Shown: in pieces, positions 20,205-29,398 of the stretch
Position numbering within the stretch: the stretch's first letter is position 1
Layout of the letters: every line of letters begins with the position of its first letter
Source of the DNA: a bacterium
GTDB lineage: Bacteria; CLD3; SB21
DNA length: 45,466 nt
Assembly (NCBI GenBank): GCA_013360215.1
Contig: JABWCP010000026.1
Coordinates: forward strand, 1-45,466
Reading direction: 5' to 3'
Position numbers and translations under genes: made by a program
Notes under the pieces: generated by a model
The model's database searches: none
What the model was told of the DNA's origin: nothing
What the model saw: only the letters and a program-made list of their open reading frames with translations

Positions 20205-20648
20205 TTATACGCCAAACTGCCGAAGATGATGATCGGTGTGTTTATAAATCATTTTGCCCCACTCCTCCGCGGTCAGATAACCGAAAAAGCCGTGTTCGAA
20301 ATAGGTGATCGCTTCCGGACCACGACTGACTTTTTGAAAGTTATCAATAAAATTCTTTTTTTCTGTTTCAAAAATACGTTCATCCGTGATCAAAAATTCT
20401 GCCGCGGTAGGTGAATTTTTTTGAAACGGTTTATCGTTTGTCGCAAGCGATTTAAAAAAACGGCCGATAAATCTGACCCACGTCTTTTGGATCGTAAAGT
20501 CGCCGGTGGGAACACGAAAACTGATGCCGCAATGTGCCAGCATTTGCGCCGCATTCATTTTACCCCATTGGGCCTGTGTCGCGGGCGAGAGCTTATTTAC
20601 ACGATCAATGATTTCCTGACGCGCTGCAGGATCAAATACTGATTTCAT
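20205..20648 (-). CDS. DUF1569 (DinB-like four-helix) protein
   Basis: 147 residues of the DUF1569 type, a relative of the DinB/YfiT metal-binding four-helix fold. Visible blocks are the helix start LSPATQAQWGKMNAAQMLAHCG (His39 in MLAHC region), FGYLTAEEWGKMIYKHTDHHLRQFG at the C-terminus (its His cluster would complete a metal site), and EHGFFG in between. AAGGA precedes the ATG. No function is known for this group. It heads the small DUF1569-DUF547-GT2 run. Confidence 0.85.
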   Translation of the reverse strand: MKSVFDPAARQEIIDRVNKLSPATQAQWGKMNAAQMLAHCGISFRVPTGDFTIQKTWVRFIGRFFKSLATNDKPFQKNSPTAAEFLITDERIFETEKKNFIDNFQKVSRGPEAITYFEHGFFGYLTAEEWGKMIYKHTDHHLRQFGV

Positions 20649-20824
20649 ATTTTTCCTTAAGTTTGGTATAAAAAACTACGTGCTTTTTTTTATGAAAATT
20701 ATTTAGACGACGTCCTTCACATCGCACGAAGAAATGAAGCGATGTTATCTATTAATTATCATTTTGGCAATTATTTTTCATAATAGGCAACGGGCGAGTT
20801 TTTTTAATTTTTTTAATTTTTACT

Positions 20825-20853
20825 TTGAAAAATTCCTTTTTTTACGAGATAAT
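20825..20853 (+). promoter_or_regulatory. Candidate sigma-70-type promoter for the SWIB gene
   Basis: TTGAAA at 20825-20830 and GATAAT at 20848-20853 are separated by exactly 17 bases, matching five of six and five of six consensus positions. The spacing to the ATG at 20903 leaves a leader of roughly 43 bases. Prediction by eye only. Confidence 0.5.
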
Positions 20854-20902
20854 ATAGGGTCATTTAACTTACTCTCACTAACTAAACAACGGAAGTACCA
20901 CC

Positions 20903-21268
20903 ATGGCAACAAAGAAGCCTGCCAAGAAAAAACCAGCTAAAAAAGCTGCGAAGAAGACCGTAAAAAAAGCTGCTAAACCGAAGAAAGCAGCCAAACCGGC
21001 GAAGAAAAAAACAGCCCGTAAACCCAATGCGGCGTTTATGGCTAAACTCACGCCCAGCGCGACTTTAGCAGCTGTTATCGGCGATCAAGCCCGTCCCCGT
21101 ACGGAAATGATCAAAAAGATCTGGGACTACATCAAGAAGAATGGTCTCCAGGACAAAACGAACAAACGCATGATCAATGCAGACGACAAACTCCGCGCCC
21201 TTTTCGGCGGCAAGAGCCAAGTCTCCATGTTTGATCTCGCCAAGCTCGTTTCCAAAAACGTTGCTTAA
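20903..21268 (+). CDS. SWIB-domain protein with histone-H1-like Lys/Ala/Pro tail
   Basis: 121 residues. Residues 1-42 are almost only Lys, Ala, Pro, Thr and Arg in AKK/PAKK steps, like the tails of histone H1 and bacterial Hc1/AlgP-type nucleoid proteins. Residues about 46-118 are a SWIB/MDM2-type domain: LTPSATLAAVIGD, then MIKKIWDYIKKNGLQDKTNK and DDKLRALFGG. The tail should bind DNA non-specifically; the SWIB domain should mediate protein contacts. The family exists in chlamydiae and various FCB and other bacteria, usually described as DNA topoisomerase-linked or nucleoid-associated. GGAAG precedes the ATG. It is a single-gene unit with its own promoter and terminator. Confidence 0.93.
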   Translation: MATKKPAKKKPAKKAAKKTVKKAAKPKKAAKPAKKKTARKPNAAFMAKLTPSATLAAVIGDQARPRTEMIKKIWDYIKKNGLQDKTNKRMINADDKLRALFGGKSQVSMFDLAKLVSKNVA

Positions 21269-21285
21269 TCGCGATTTGCAACCGA

Positions 21286-21320
21286 TAAAAAAACCCGCTC
21301 ACGAAGCGGGTTTTTTGTTT
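21286..21320. terminator. Bidirectional terminator between the convergent SWIB and WD40-caspase genes
   Basis: A perfect 9-bp inverted repeat (21291-21299 with 21305-21313, 5-base loop) flanked by an A-run on the left and a T-run on the right, so it can stop transcription from either side. It lies 17 bases after the SWIB stop and about 25 bases after the end of the WD40-caspase gene. Confidence 0.92.
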
Positions 21321-21345
21321 TGTATGCGAAACGTATCTATGATGA

Positions 21346-24300
21346 TTACTTCATTCCTATCGGAAAATCCTGCCCCCAAATAAAAATCGTCGGATACTGT
21401 TCTTCTCCCTTATATTTTTTTGTGATCTCCGGGATTTTATCATCCACATACGCTTTGATACTTGAGACGGTCAATTGACCGTTGGGTAAACCGGCTTGAC
21501 CGCCCAGCGCATCAATCAAAACATACGTAAAAGCGCCGTGTTTGAGTGCGGCTAACTCCGTGGCAAATTGTTCCTTCGTCGTGGATGCGTAGATCACCGA
21601 CCCCGAAGCCCGACTCAGTTTGGCTAAGGCATTTTCCTCTGCCGCACCGCGCACGGCAAACTGCTGAGCAAACGCGCCTGAATTGCAGGCATCCACGAAC
21701 ATGACTTGTTTGGTCGCTTTGATATCAGACAAAATTTTACGCATTTCGGTCCCGGAAATACCTTCCTGCGCACACTTCATCGGATCCGACATTTGTGTAA
21801 CTTCACTGAGGATATAAAAAAATTCATTCCGCGATGGACCGTTTTCTTCGATATCCATGGCCATGCCATGACCTGCATAAAAAATAATCAACACATCTTC
21901 CGGTTTCGCCGCGGCTTGTATGGATGCCAATGCTGCCAAAACGCCGGCCCGGTTGGCTTCTCGATCAAGTAAAAGTGTGGTATGTATATTGGAAAATATT
22001 TTCTTCGCTTTGGGCGTAATCGCATCGACAAAACCTTGCGCGTCGCCGACACAGTAATTTAGGTTATACTTGGCATTACGATACTGATTGATACCGACAG
22101 CCAAAATATGCATATCCGGTTTTGATAAGATCGGCTTACGGTATGTAAGAAGCGCTATGACGGGATTGGACTCCGATTTATCATCCGACATTCCGATAGC
22201 CGACAGTTTATTTTCGCCTTCCGACAAAGTGACGGAAAATTCATGTTCTATTTTTTTATCACGTGAGGTTGTTTTAAATCCTCGAATATTTTCTCCGACC
22301 GCCTTGCCATTATTAAACAAGCGCACACCCCAAACCCCGCCGCCGGCGTCTTCGGCGATAATTTTTATTCGGATGACCCCGTTGCTGATATGTGCCGTTT
22401 TTTCGTTTTCGGAAACCAGTGGTACATACTGACCGTTATGACCTAATGCCAGTAGTTTAAGCGTCGGCGGTATTTTAACGCCTTGAAGCAGGCCGTCCGA
22501 GCTACCCATGGTTTCAATAGCGCGACCCGCTAACTTAGCCTGTATAATATCCGGCCGAAAATAGGTTTCAAAAAAATTATCAATCGTGTACACCTGATCG
22601 CCGGCCGAAATATTGATATTACGGGCGCCTGCACCGCCGGCATCAAAGTACCCTTCGCGTGTCATGGTGACCCAATCCGCATCACCGAGCGAAATGAATG
22701 AAACATACTCCGCCCCGGATTCGACGTCCCACATGCGAACACTGCCATCCGCGCCTGCCGTAAATGCGCTTTTGCTGTCCGGAGAAAAACATACTAATCC
22801 TATCGTGCCGGTATGTCCTTTTAATGTGCGCCATTCCGTTCCGTTATCATTACGCCAAATCTTGATTGTTCCGTCCGCACTTCCGGACACAGTCCACCTT
22901 CCGTCGGGTGAAAGACCTGCCGCCGTAATTCCCTCATACGGTTTCATGAAAGCCAGCGGGATCAATGTATTAAAACTGCGAATCAGTTTTCCCGACTGAC
23001 TGTCCCATAGTTTCAAGGTATTATCTTCATGACCCGAAAGAATCATTTTTCCATCGAAGCTAACGGAGACGCACCGCGGTGTTCCCGCTTCACTGTGCAA
23101 CTCAAAAACCAATTGCCCGCTTGGTATATCCCACACGGTCAATAATCCGTCGAACGGCGCATAAGGCGTTTTCCAAAACCCGATGACCACCCGCCGCGAA
23201 TTCGGAATAAACGTTATGTCGCTCCAAGTGATGTGCGGCGATCGCCATGTACTCAACATCACACCGTCGCGGGTCTGGTAAGCCGCAAATTCATTTTCAT
23301 TGGCCGAAATAGCTATTTCGCCATCATCGGACAATGCCGCAAACGGGACTTCTGTTTTGAAGGTGCGCAAGGGTTGTTTGGCCGTGATGTCCCACAGGGA
23401 TGCCACGGATGCGTGATCCACTAACAAAGCAAACTTCCCATTGTTTGAAATCGCAACACTTTGCACGTCACTGACTGTCGAAAGAAAGGCCGCCGCAGGT
23501 TTTCCGGAGCGGACATCAAAAAAGCGGAGTCTGTTTTCGGAATTTGCTAGGATGAGCGATCCACCGTCCGGGGTTGTGCGTACGTCATTTATTCGACCTT
23601 GCACGACACCCTGATAACGCAGGATAGGTTCCGTCGTATCATTATTCCACATATGAATACGCCGACCGTCTATACCAAAAATCGTAGACCCGTCCTTCAT
23701 AAATGCACAGGCCTTGATACTGACGACCCCATTCTCAGCTTTCATTTCATCGACCTTGCGATACGAATCCGCTTGCAGTTGGCGCAATGGTTCGCCGGTC
23801 TTTCTATCCCATACATAATACCCTGATAATTTATGAGCGGATAGAATTTTCTTTTCATCCGGAGAGAAAAAAATCGAAATGGCTTCATCCATTTCATCAC
23901 TGGCAAACATAGCCGGCTCGGTTTCATAACCGAATGTGCGCACACTTAGCCCCGCCGTGATGTCCCAAAGTTTGATTGTATTGTTCCTTTCGCCCGTTAC
24001 GACATAACGCGTATCGCGCGTAATGGCGGCCGTCATGGCGTTTGATGAATCCAACTTCCGGATGGTTTGTCCGCTCAATAAGTCCCATATGTGCAATCGC
24101 TCTGCCGTGGTGGCGATCACCCCATCGGGTCGGTCATAGAGACGGGAGATGGCTTTTTTACCGTCATCCGATATACATAGGAGGGATCCGACATTTTGAA
24201 AGCGACGTTCTTCTTTTCCTGTTTGTAGACTGTATTCGATGACCGCATCCTCCGATGACGATACCAAAATCGAATTCCATGCGGGCCGCACCAGCATGGC

Positions 24301-24687
24301 GGTCATTTCGTAATTCAACCGTATTTTCAATTTTCGAACACCCGAAACACTCTCCCAGATCATGACACTCGAATCTTTCGACGATGCCGAAACAATGGTT
24401 TTCCCGTCCGGAGAAATGGCCACATGCGTCACGGGCGCGGTGTGTCCTCGAAACGTTCGCACCTCCTTGGCGGACGCGATTTCCCAAAGTTTGACGGTAG
24501 CATCGGTACTTCCCGTCACCAAAAAACGATCATCGGATGTTTTGTCAAGCCCGAGTACTTGGCTCGAATGACCGGTTTGAACGAATATGCTGAGAGCGCC
24601 GGAAGTTGGAGTCTGTGCCGATAAAAATGAAGCGACGCATATGAAATAAAAACACAAGCGTAACACCAGAGACCACAATGCATTCAT
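21346..24687 (-). CDS. Exported WD40-repeat protein with C-terminal caspase-like (C14) protease domain
   Basis: 1113 residues. Signal peptide at about 1-24 (ending FLSAQ). A long WD40 array follows (about 28-690): FLVTGSTDATVKLWEIA, ISPDGKTIVSASS, VSFDGKMILSGHEDNTLKLW, LSPDGRWTVSGSADGTIKIW and FSPDSKSAFTAGADGSVRMW, about a dozen blades or two propellers. An Ig-like linker (about 760-850) leads to a metacaspase/C14 domain from about 860 (HILAVGINQYRN). The dyad is His940 in FYAGHGM and Cys1001 in VDACNSG. It should be a periplasmic or surface protease with a propeller sensor. Its ATG directly follows the stop codon of the glucosidase gene (0 bases between), so it is translated by coupling. Targets are unknown. 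Confidence 0.92.
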   Translation of the reverse strand: MNALWSLVLRLCFYFICVASFLSAQTPTSGALSIFVQTGHSSQVLGLDKTSDDRFLVTGSTDATVKLWEIASAKEVRTFRGHTAPVTHVAISPDGKTIVSASSKDSSVMIWESVSGVRKLKIRLNYEMTAMLVRPAWNSILVSSSEDAVIEYSLQTGKEERRFQNVGSLLCISDDGKKAISRLYDRPDGVIATTAERLHIWDLLSGQTIRKLDSSNAMTAAITRDTRYVVTGERNNTIKLWDITAGLSVRTFGYETEPAMFASDEMDEAISIFFSPDEKKILSAHKLSGYYVWDRKTGEPLRQLQADSYRKVDEMKAENGVVSIKACAFMKDGSTIFGIDGRRIHMWNNDTTEPILRYQGVVQGRINDVRTTPDGGSLILANSENRLRFFDVRSGKPAAAFLSTVSDVQSVAISNNGKFALLVDHASVASLWDITAKQPLRTFKTEVPFAALSDDGEIAISANENEFAAYQTRDGVMLSTWRSPHITWSDITFIPNSRRVVIGFWKTPYAPFDGLLTVWDIPSGQLVFELHSEAGTPRCVSVSFDGKMILSGHEDNTLKLWDSQSGKLIRSFNTLIPLAFMKPYEGITAAGLSPDGRWTVSGSADGTIKIWRNDNGTEWRTLKGHTGTIGLVCFSPDSKSAFTAGADGSVRMWDVESGAEYVSFISLGDADWVTMTREGYFDAGGAGARNINISAGDQVYTIDNFFETYFRPDIIQAKLAGRAIETMGSSDGLLQGVKIPPTLKLLALGHNGQYVPLVSENEKTAHISNGVIRIKIIAEDAGGGVWGVRLFNNGKAVGENIRGFKTTSRDKKIEHEFSVTLSEGENKLSAIGMSDDKSESNPVIALLTYRKPILSKPDMHILAVGINQYRNAKYNLNYCVGDAQGFVDAITPKAKKIFSNIHTTLLLDREANRAGVLAALASIQAAAKPEDVLIIFYAGHGMAMDIEENGPSRNEFFYILSEVTQMSDPMKCAQEGISGTEMRKILSDIKATKQVMFVDACNSGAFAQQFAVRGAAEENALAKLSRASGSVIYASTTKEQFATELAALKHGAFTYVLIDALGGQAGLPNGQLTVSSIKAYVDDKIPEITKKYKGEEQYPTIFIWGQDFPIGMK

Positions 24688-27513
24688 TTATCGTCTCCAT
24701 TCCTGAAGCAACGTCGCGATCAGGCCCGTCCATCCCGTCTGATGGGAAGCGCCCAGCCCGCGCCCGGTATCGCCGTGAAAATATTCGAAGAATAATACAT
24801 AATCTTTCCAATACGGATCGTTTTGAAACTTCTTAATGTCGCCATAGACAGGACGATGCCCATTGGCGTCGCGTGTAAAAATGCGAATCATCCGCTCCGC
24901 GATGTCCTTTGCCAGATCTTTGGGGCGAATCAATTTGCCGTCGCGTGTGGTTCCGAAATCATCGCCGTACGCTTCCGAAAATTTCTGCAAAGCGTTGATC
25001 ATCAGGTAACTCGTCGGAAACCAGATCGGGCCGCGCCAATTGGAATTCCCGCCTTTGATTTTGCTGGTCGCCTCGGCCGGTTCGTATTCCACTTTTTTCT
25101 CACCGAAATAATACGGATGCTCGGCATGGTATTTGGACAAACTGCGCAGTCCTGCCGGTGATAAAAATTCCTCCGGATCGCACATACGCTCCATGATACG
25201 CTGCAGCTGATGCGCATCCACGATGGACAAAATGTGACGGCGATTGGAAGCATCCGTTTCGTCAATATACACGCAGCGCTGAACGATGTCCGGGCGATTG
25301 CGTACAAACCAATCCAGATTGGAAACAAATTCTTTATTCGCTTCGACATCTTTGGCATTGAGAATGTCTATCGCGTACATGGCGATGAGACCGACCAAAG
25401 AGCGCACACGAAATTTTTCGTAACCGCTGTGATTGGGATAGACCAATACATCATAAAAAAATCCGTCCTGTTCGTCCCACAGTTCGATGCCTTGCTCGCC
25501 CATGTTTTTCATCGCGGCACCGACGTAGATGTAGTGCTGGACAAATTTTGTGGCAAGACCTTCATAGACTTTATTGTAGCGCGCCAGTTCGAGACAGATG
25601 CGCATGAGATTGAGGCAAAACATACCCATCCATCCGGTCGCATCGGACTGCTCCAGCACCGCACCGCCGGGCAGTTTTTCGCTGCGATCCACGACGGTGA
25701 TATTATCCAGTCCGAGAAATCCGCCTTCAAACACATTATTGCCCGACGCGTCCACTTTATTGATCCACCAGGCAAAGTTCATCAGCAGTTTGTGAAAACA
25801 TTTTTCCAAAAATACCAGATCGGGTTTGCCGGTACGATCGCGATCCATCGTATAGACTTTCCACACGGCCATGGCGTGCACCGGCGGATTGAGATCGGAA
25901 AATTCCCATTCGTACGCCGGGATTTGCCCGTTGGGATGCTGAAACTGCTCGAAAAGCATGATCCACAACATTTCTTTGGAGTACTCGATATCCAGATCGG
26001 CAAAAGCGATCGTGTGAAACGCCAGATCCCACGCGGCAAACCAAGGATATTCCCATTTGTCGGGCATGGAGATAATGCGCATCGAGTTCAGATGGCGCCA
26101 GTGGTGATTGCGTATCGTCCAGCGCGATTCGGAGGGCGGCATCGTAGGATCATCACCCGTCAGCCAGCGATTGACATCGTACAGGTAGATTTGTTTGGTC
26201 CACAAAAGGCTCGCATACGCCTGGCGCATGACATTGCGTTCATCGGCGCTGAGTTTGGGCGGGTACACGGTTTCATAAAACTCGTCCGCTTCGTTTTGGG
26301 ACGTTCTTACTTTTTCGTCAAATTTTTCAAACGGCGCCTGGAGTGTCTCCGGCGTCAACCGCAGACGATATACTTTGCTGCTTTTGGCCGGTATCGTATC
26401 CGTGTAGTGAAAGCACGACTTCGTCCCGATATGATCCGGATTGATGCAGTTTTCTTTGTTCACGATATAGCGGTGAAAAGCATCTTTGACATGCGGTTTG
26501 GCGCTCGGTACGCCGTAGAGTTTTTCGTGATGGGATTCGTTATCCGTAAAATAAATTTCCGGATTGCCTTCGGCGTAGAGATAGCGTTTGCCGAGTTGAT
26601 ACAGAAAAGGAAGATTTTTAAATGTCTCCATCGTCGTATCGTCGCTGATGACGCTGACGAAGTTTTTTCCTTTCGGACCCGGTACGATGGTCGGTTCGCC
26701 CGTACGCGGTTTACTCCAGCCCCAGCGATTGCGAAACCAATAGTTGGGCACGTAGTGAAACGGTGCATCCTGATCGCCGCGGTTATGCACTTCCACGCGA
26801 ATAAGTATATCCTCCGGCCCGGCTTTGGCGTATTCGATAAAAACATCAAAGTACCGGTCCTCATCAAAAAGACCCGTATCCAAAAGTTCAAATTCTTCCC
26901 CTTGTCCCTGACGGCGTTTGTTTTCGTCGATCAGCCACTGATAGGGATATTCCGCCTGCGGGTATTTATAAAGATATTTATTGTATGCGTGCGACGGTAC
27001 GCTGTCGAGATAAAAATAATATTCTTTCACGTCTTCGCCGTGATTGCCTTCCAGCGGCGTGAGGCCAAACAAACGTTCTTTCAAAATCGGATCTTTGCCG
27101 TTCCAAAATGCTGGAGCAAATGTCACGACCTGATAGCGGTCACACCATCCGGCGATGCCGTCTTCGCCCCACCGAAAAGCTTTGCTGCGTGCATGGTCAT
27201 GAGAAAAGTACGCCCATGCATTGCCGTCTTTGCTATAGTCTTCGCGCACCGAACCCCAGGAGCGTTCCGACACGAAAGGGCCCCATCGGCGCCACGGCGG
27301 TACGCCGGGCGTAAATTCTTTCATCCGCTTGTGTTCGGCGGTTTCTTTGGACTCCGCCGTTTTGGCATCGGCTTCATTGGGTGAAGGGTTGACGGTCGGA
27401 TTGGCGGCAATGGCCTCGCGCAGTTTTTTGGCATCTTCTACGCCGAAAATCATCGTTTTGGGTGTGGCTGAAGACGTTTTTTTTCCTTGCGACTTGGACT
27501 TTTCAGAAGGCAT
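24688..27513 (-). CDS. GH63-like/MGH1-type glucosidase
   Basis: 941 residues. Residues 1-70 are a charged, low-complexity extension (Ser/Lys/Ala-rich). The rest matches the bacterial 'glucosidase' family of the GH63/MGH1-like (alpha/alpha)6 fold: [18 protein letters not shown] (about 77-94), [20 protein letters not shown], an N-terminal beta-sandwich (about 130-400) and a toroid with [35 protein letters not shown] and [18 protein letters not shown]. Acidic residues in the last two blocks are candidates for general acid and base. No signal peptide is seen, so a cytoplasmic glycosidase is likely; the sugar is unknown. A GAGG box lies just before the ATG. The gene abuts the WD40-caspase gene without a spacer. 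Confidence 0.9.
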   Translation of the reverse strand: MPSEKSKSQGKKTSSATPKTMIFGVEDAKKLREAIAANPTVNPSPNEADAKTAESKETAEHKRMKEFTPGVPPWRRWGPFVSERSWGSVREDYSKDGNAWAYFSHDHARSKAFRWGEDGIAGWCDRYQVVTFAPAFWNGKDPILKERLFGLTPLEGNHGEDVKEYYFYLDSVPSHAYNKYLYKYPQAEYPYQWLIDENKRRQGQGEEFELLDTGLFDEDRYFDVFIEYAKAGPEDILIRVEVHNRGDQDAPFHYVPNYWFRNRWGWSKPRTGEPTIVPGPKGKNFVSVISDDTTMETFKNLPFLYQLGKRYLYAEGNPEIYFTDNESHHEKLYGVPSAKPHVKDAFHRYIVNKENCINPDHIGTKSCFHYTDTIPAKSSKVYRLRLTPETLQAPFEKFDEKVRTSQNEADEFYETVYPPKLSADERNVMRQAYASLLWTKQIYLYDVNRWLTGDDPTMPPSESRWTIRNHHWRHLNSMRIISMPDKWEYPWFAAWDLAFHTIAFADLDIEYSKEMLWIMLFEQFQHPNGQIPAYEWEFSDLNPPVHAMAVWKVYTMDRDRTGKPDLVFLEKCFHKLLMNFAWWINKVDASGNNVFEGGFLGLDNITVVDRSEKLPGGAVLEQSDATGWMGMFCLNLMRICLELARYNKVYEGLATKFVQHYIYVGAAMKNMGEQGIELWDEQDGFFYDVLVYPNHSGYEKFRVRSLVGLIAMYAIDILNAKDVEANKEFVSNLDWFVRNRPDIVQRCVYIDETDASNRRHILSIVDAHQLQRIMERMCDPEEFLSPAGLRSLSKYHAEHPYYFGEKKVEYEPAEATSKIKGGNSNWRGPIWFPTSYLMINALQKFSEAYGDDFGTTRDGKLIRPKDLAKDIAERMIRIFTRDANGHRPVYGDIKKFQNDPYWKDYVLFFEYFHGDTGRGLGASHQTGWTGLIATLLQEWRR

Positions 27514-27595
27514 GGAACCTCGCAGTGTAAAACTTTATGAGAACGTATAAATACTTAGGTAGACGGAGATTGGTACAGGTAGTTTATCTGACCGG

Positions 27596-27697
27596 GCGAA
27601 GAAATTCAAGAGGAAAACTTCGGAGGGAAATTTGAGTTCAATGCGAAATAGAATTTCGCCTGAGTACACGTGCGGTTCATCTGTTAGCTTGCGATCA
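27596..27697 (+). repeat. Direct repeat R1, left of the toxin-antitoxin pair
   Basis: 102 bases that recur at 28435-28537 with about 8 substitutions and 3 gap positions. It contains a short stem (27643-27649 with 27653-27659, 3-base loop). It does not resemble an insertion-sequence end or a tRNA. It lies between the glucosidase start and the end of the DUF5615 remnant. Confidence 0.9.
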
Positions 27698-27752
27698 TGT
27701 GGATATTAAAAAAAATGTAAAATATTTCGATGATCGTTACATCGGTTCTATT

Positions 27753-28110
27753 TTACAAGACATCTCTATATCGTACTTTCTTGGCCGTAAGTACGACAAA
27801 ACGGTTGGGCAATTCGTTCGATTTTTCAAGAACGGTATGTAAAGCGCTTACAATTTTATCCAGTTCCTCAGATCGGTACCGAAGGAAAATTACGCCTTGA
27901 GCTTTGGCTTTATGCGCAAATATCCATTCTCCAAAATCGCTGTCTTCGGTCAGGAGGATGGCCGCAAAATCACGCGCCAGTGCTAAGACCGTTTCGTCGG
28001 AAACGCTTGGGTATTTTTCGAGAACGGAAATGACTTCGAAGGATGTGCAGCGTAGAGTTTTGATAAGATTGTAATTAAACGCTTTCGTCGGCCAGTATCC
28101 TAATGGACAA
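27753..28110 (-). pseudogene. Frameshifted DUF5615 (PIN-like) toxin gene
   Basis: The frame starting at TTG 28110 reads LSIRILADESV and then hits TAA at 28077-28075. Reading on from 28076 in the next frame gives about 107 residues that continue the family perfectly: NYNLIKTLR, VSDETVLALARDF, ILLTEDSDFGEWIF, GVIFLRYRS and FVVLTAKKVRYR, ending at the TAA at 27755-27753. This is the PIN-like DUF5615 toxin pattern (DEN near the N-terminus, TEDxDFG in the middle). One extra T in a T3 run (28077-28079) would explain the break. Its start overlaps the DUF433 gene by 11 bases, as in intact pairs. It may be a true pseudogene or a sequencing error. Confidence 0.85.
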
Positions 28111-28324
28111 GCATTTCCTCCTTGGCTATGACGTCCACCGAATAGGAAAGCGCCGCTAAAACATCTTCCTTTGTTAAATGCGGATACCCTTGCAGTAAGG
28201 CTTCCATCGTCATACCATCTGATAATTTACGTAAAACCAATTCCACCGTAATGCGCGTACCTTTAATGATCGGCTTTCCAAGCATGATGGCGGGATCGGT
28301 TGTGATGCGTTCGCGATAATCCAT
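28100..28324 (-). CDS. DUF433 antitoxin-like protein
   Basis: 74 residues. The DUF433 motif is complete: ITTDPAIMLGKPIIKGTRI (7-25), VELVLRKLSDGMTMEALLQGYP (27-48), and LTKEDVLAALSYSVDVI. These small winged-helix-like proteins are the usual partners of DUF5615 PIN-like toxins and probably repress their own operon. GGAGGT stands just before the ATG. The stop codon region overlaps the start of the frameshifted DUF5615 gene. With the toxin broken, the antitoxin may be an orphan. Confidence 0.92.
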   Translation of the reverse strand: MDYRERITTDPAIMLGKPIIKGTRITVELVLRKLSDGMTMEALLQGYPHLTKEDVLAALSYSVDVIAKEEMLVH

Positions 28325-28434
28325 AGAATACCTCCGTTTTAATTATAAAACATTCCCGTATGTTTAGCAATACAAACCCATATTTCAGCTAACGCAATAT
28401 AAACTTTGGATTGCACCATCGCGCTATCAGTGTA

Positions 28435-28537
28435 GCGAAGAAATTCAAGAGAAAAACTTCGGAGGGAAATTGTGTTCAATGTGAAATAGAATTTTGCCTG
28501 AGTACACGTGCGCAGTTCATCGATTGGCTTGCGACCA
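28435..28537 (+). repeat. Direct repeat R2, right of the toxin-antitoxin pair
   Basis: 103 bases, the second copy of R1 (27596-27697), 839 bases away at its left end and in the same orientation. The internal stem (28481-28487 with 28491-28497) is kept in RNA through U-G and G-U pairs at the two positions that differ from R1. No ORF is conserved between the copies. Confidence 0.9.
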
Positions 28538-28957
28538 GGTAAACGTCACGGAACTCTGTGGGTCAACGTGTGTTGTACGAGTCATATCGCTAGCCGGTGA
28601 GAGCAAATTAAAAACCAAAAATGATGCAGGGGAGAAGTCTCTCCCCTCGCCTAAGATATAGATAGGCGACGTGGCCACGCTTACGGCGTGGAAATGTCAG
28701 CGTCCAGTAAGGGCGTGGTAGATCAGGAAAGCGATGAAAAAATGTCAATCGAAAGCATGAGCCTGCCTCGCGCACCAAACGCGGGGTGTAGCGGCGCTTA
28801 GGCGAAAGCACGCGAAAGCGAGATGTCGTTCGGATTCAAGAATGATAAGGCAGCAGGAGATGGTCCAAAGGATCAAGCACACAGAAAAATTCACCGCAAT
28901 CAGCAACAACGATGCGGAAAACCACTTATAGCCCGTGTAAACCACAAGATAAAACAT
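28538..28957. other. Gene-poor stretch with hairpins, downstream of the Rhs array
   Basis: 420 bases without a convincing gene. A perfect 8-bp inverted repeat (28628-28635 with 28640-28647, 4-base loop) reads on the minus strand into two T-tracts, so it may terminate the Rhs/immunity transcript. A second hairpin (28675-28680 with 28686-28691) has a CCACGC/GCGTGG stem like others in this island. A 70-codon frame starts exactly at the stop of the upstream immunity gene (ATG at 28957) and encodes one hydrophobic segment, but its second half looks random and I do not call it. Confidence 0.5.
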
Positions 28958-29389
28958 TTAGAGATAAAGAATTTTAAACACCATAAACAGGAGAATTAAA
29001 AACAAGATTATTTGTGTGTAAACGAAAGAATAATTTGCCGTGACGGTTGCGTTCCTTGGCATAATAATCGATATGGCTTTAAATAGTCGATATGTACCAC
29101 CGAATGCGCCCCAATAGCCGAAAAGCTTCCCATCTGCAAAGTAACAGGTTTTAACTGAATCTCCGCTTTTATAAGTCACTTTGATAAAACAATTCACAGG
29201 ATCAGTCCCTTGCAAACCTAGATGCAAAGCAATCAAGTTCGATATTTCTATTTTATTTTTTTTCCCAATGAAACTGATTTGACCGTGCTCTATTCTTAAT
29301 TTCCCTTTATCTCTTTTAAAGGCCTCCTCAAAGTTCATTTTCAATTGCGGGTGGTCTCTATACCAAATTCCTCGATATGTTTTGTTCAC
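28958..29389 (-). CDS. Putative immunity protein of the Rhs-B toxin (membrane-anchored)
   Basis: 143 residues from a GTG start. Residues about 28-110 look like a small beta-sheet (PH-like) domain (GKLRIEHGQISFIGKKNK, CFIKVTYKSGDSVKTCYF); residues about 119-142 form one C-terminal membrane segment. No family was recognised. The toxin stop TAA is part of this gene's AAGGA ribosome binding site, 6 bases before the GTG, so the two are translationally coupled. This is the normal place of an immunity gene, and that is the basis for the call. A membrane immunity protein fits the hydrophobic, possibly pore-forming, toxin tail. Confidence 0.6.
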   Translation of the reverse strand: MNKTYRGIWYRDHPQLKMNFEEAFKRDKGKLRIEHGQISFIGKKNKIEISNLIALHLGLQGTDPVNCFIKVTYKSGDSVKTCYFADGKLFGYWGAFGGTYRLFKAISIIMPRNATVTANYSFVYTQIILFLILLFMVFKILYL

Positions 29390-29398
29390 ATTCTTTCC

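Noticed and set aside
25210-27384. 724-codon plus-strand open frame antisense to the glucosidase gene
   Set aside because: It is the mirror of a strongly conserved gene; its product is rich in Phe, Ile, Arg and His runs typical of antisense reading and shows no domain. Length alone is due to codon bias of the true gene.
27596-27700. Group II intron domain V/VI-like reading of the direct repeat
   Set aside because: A few bases resemble the 3' side of domain V, but the matching 5' side and the bulge are absent, and no reverse transcriptase is nearby.
28745-28957. 70-codon frame starting at the stop of the Rhs-B immunity gene
   Set aside because: One hydrophobic segment is present but the second half is Cys/Arg/Ala-rich and random-looking, and it runs through the hairpin region.
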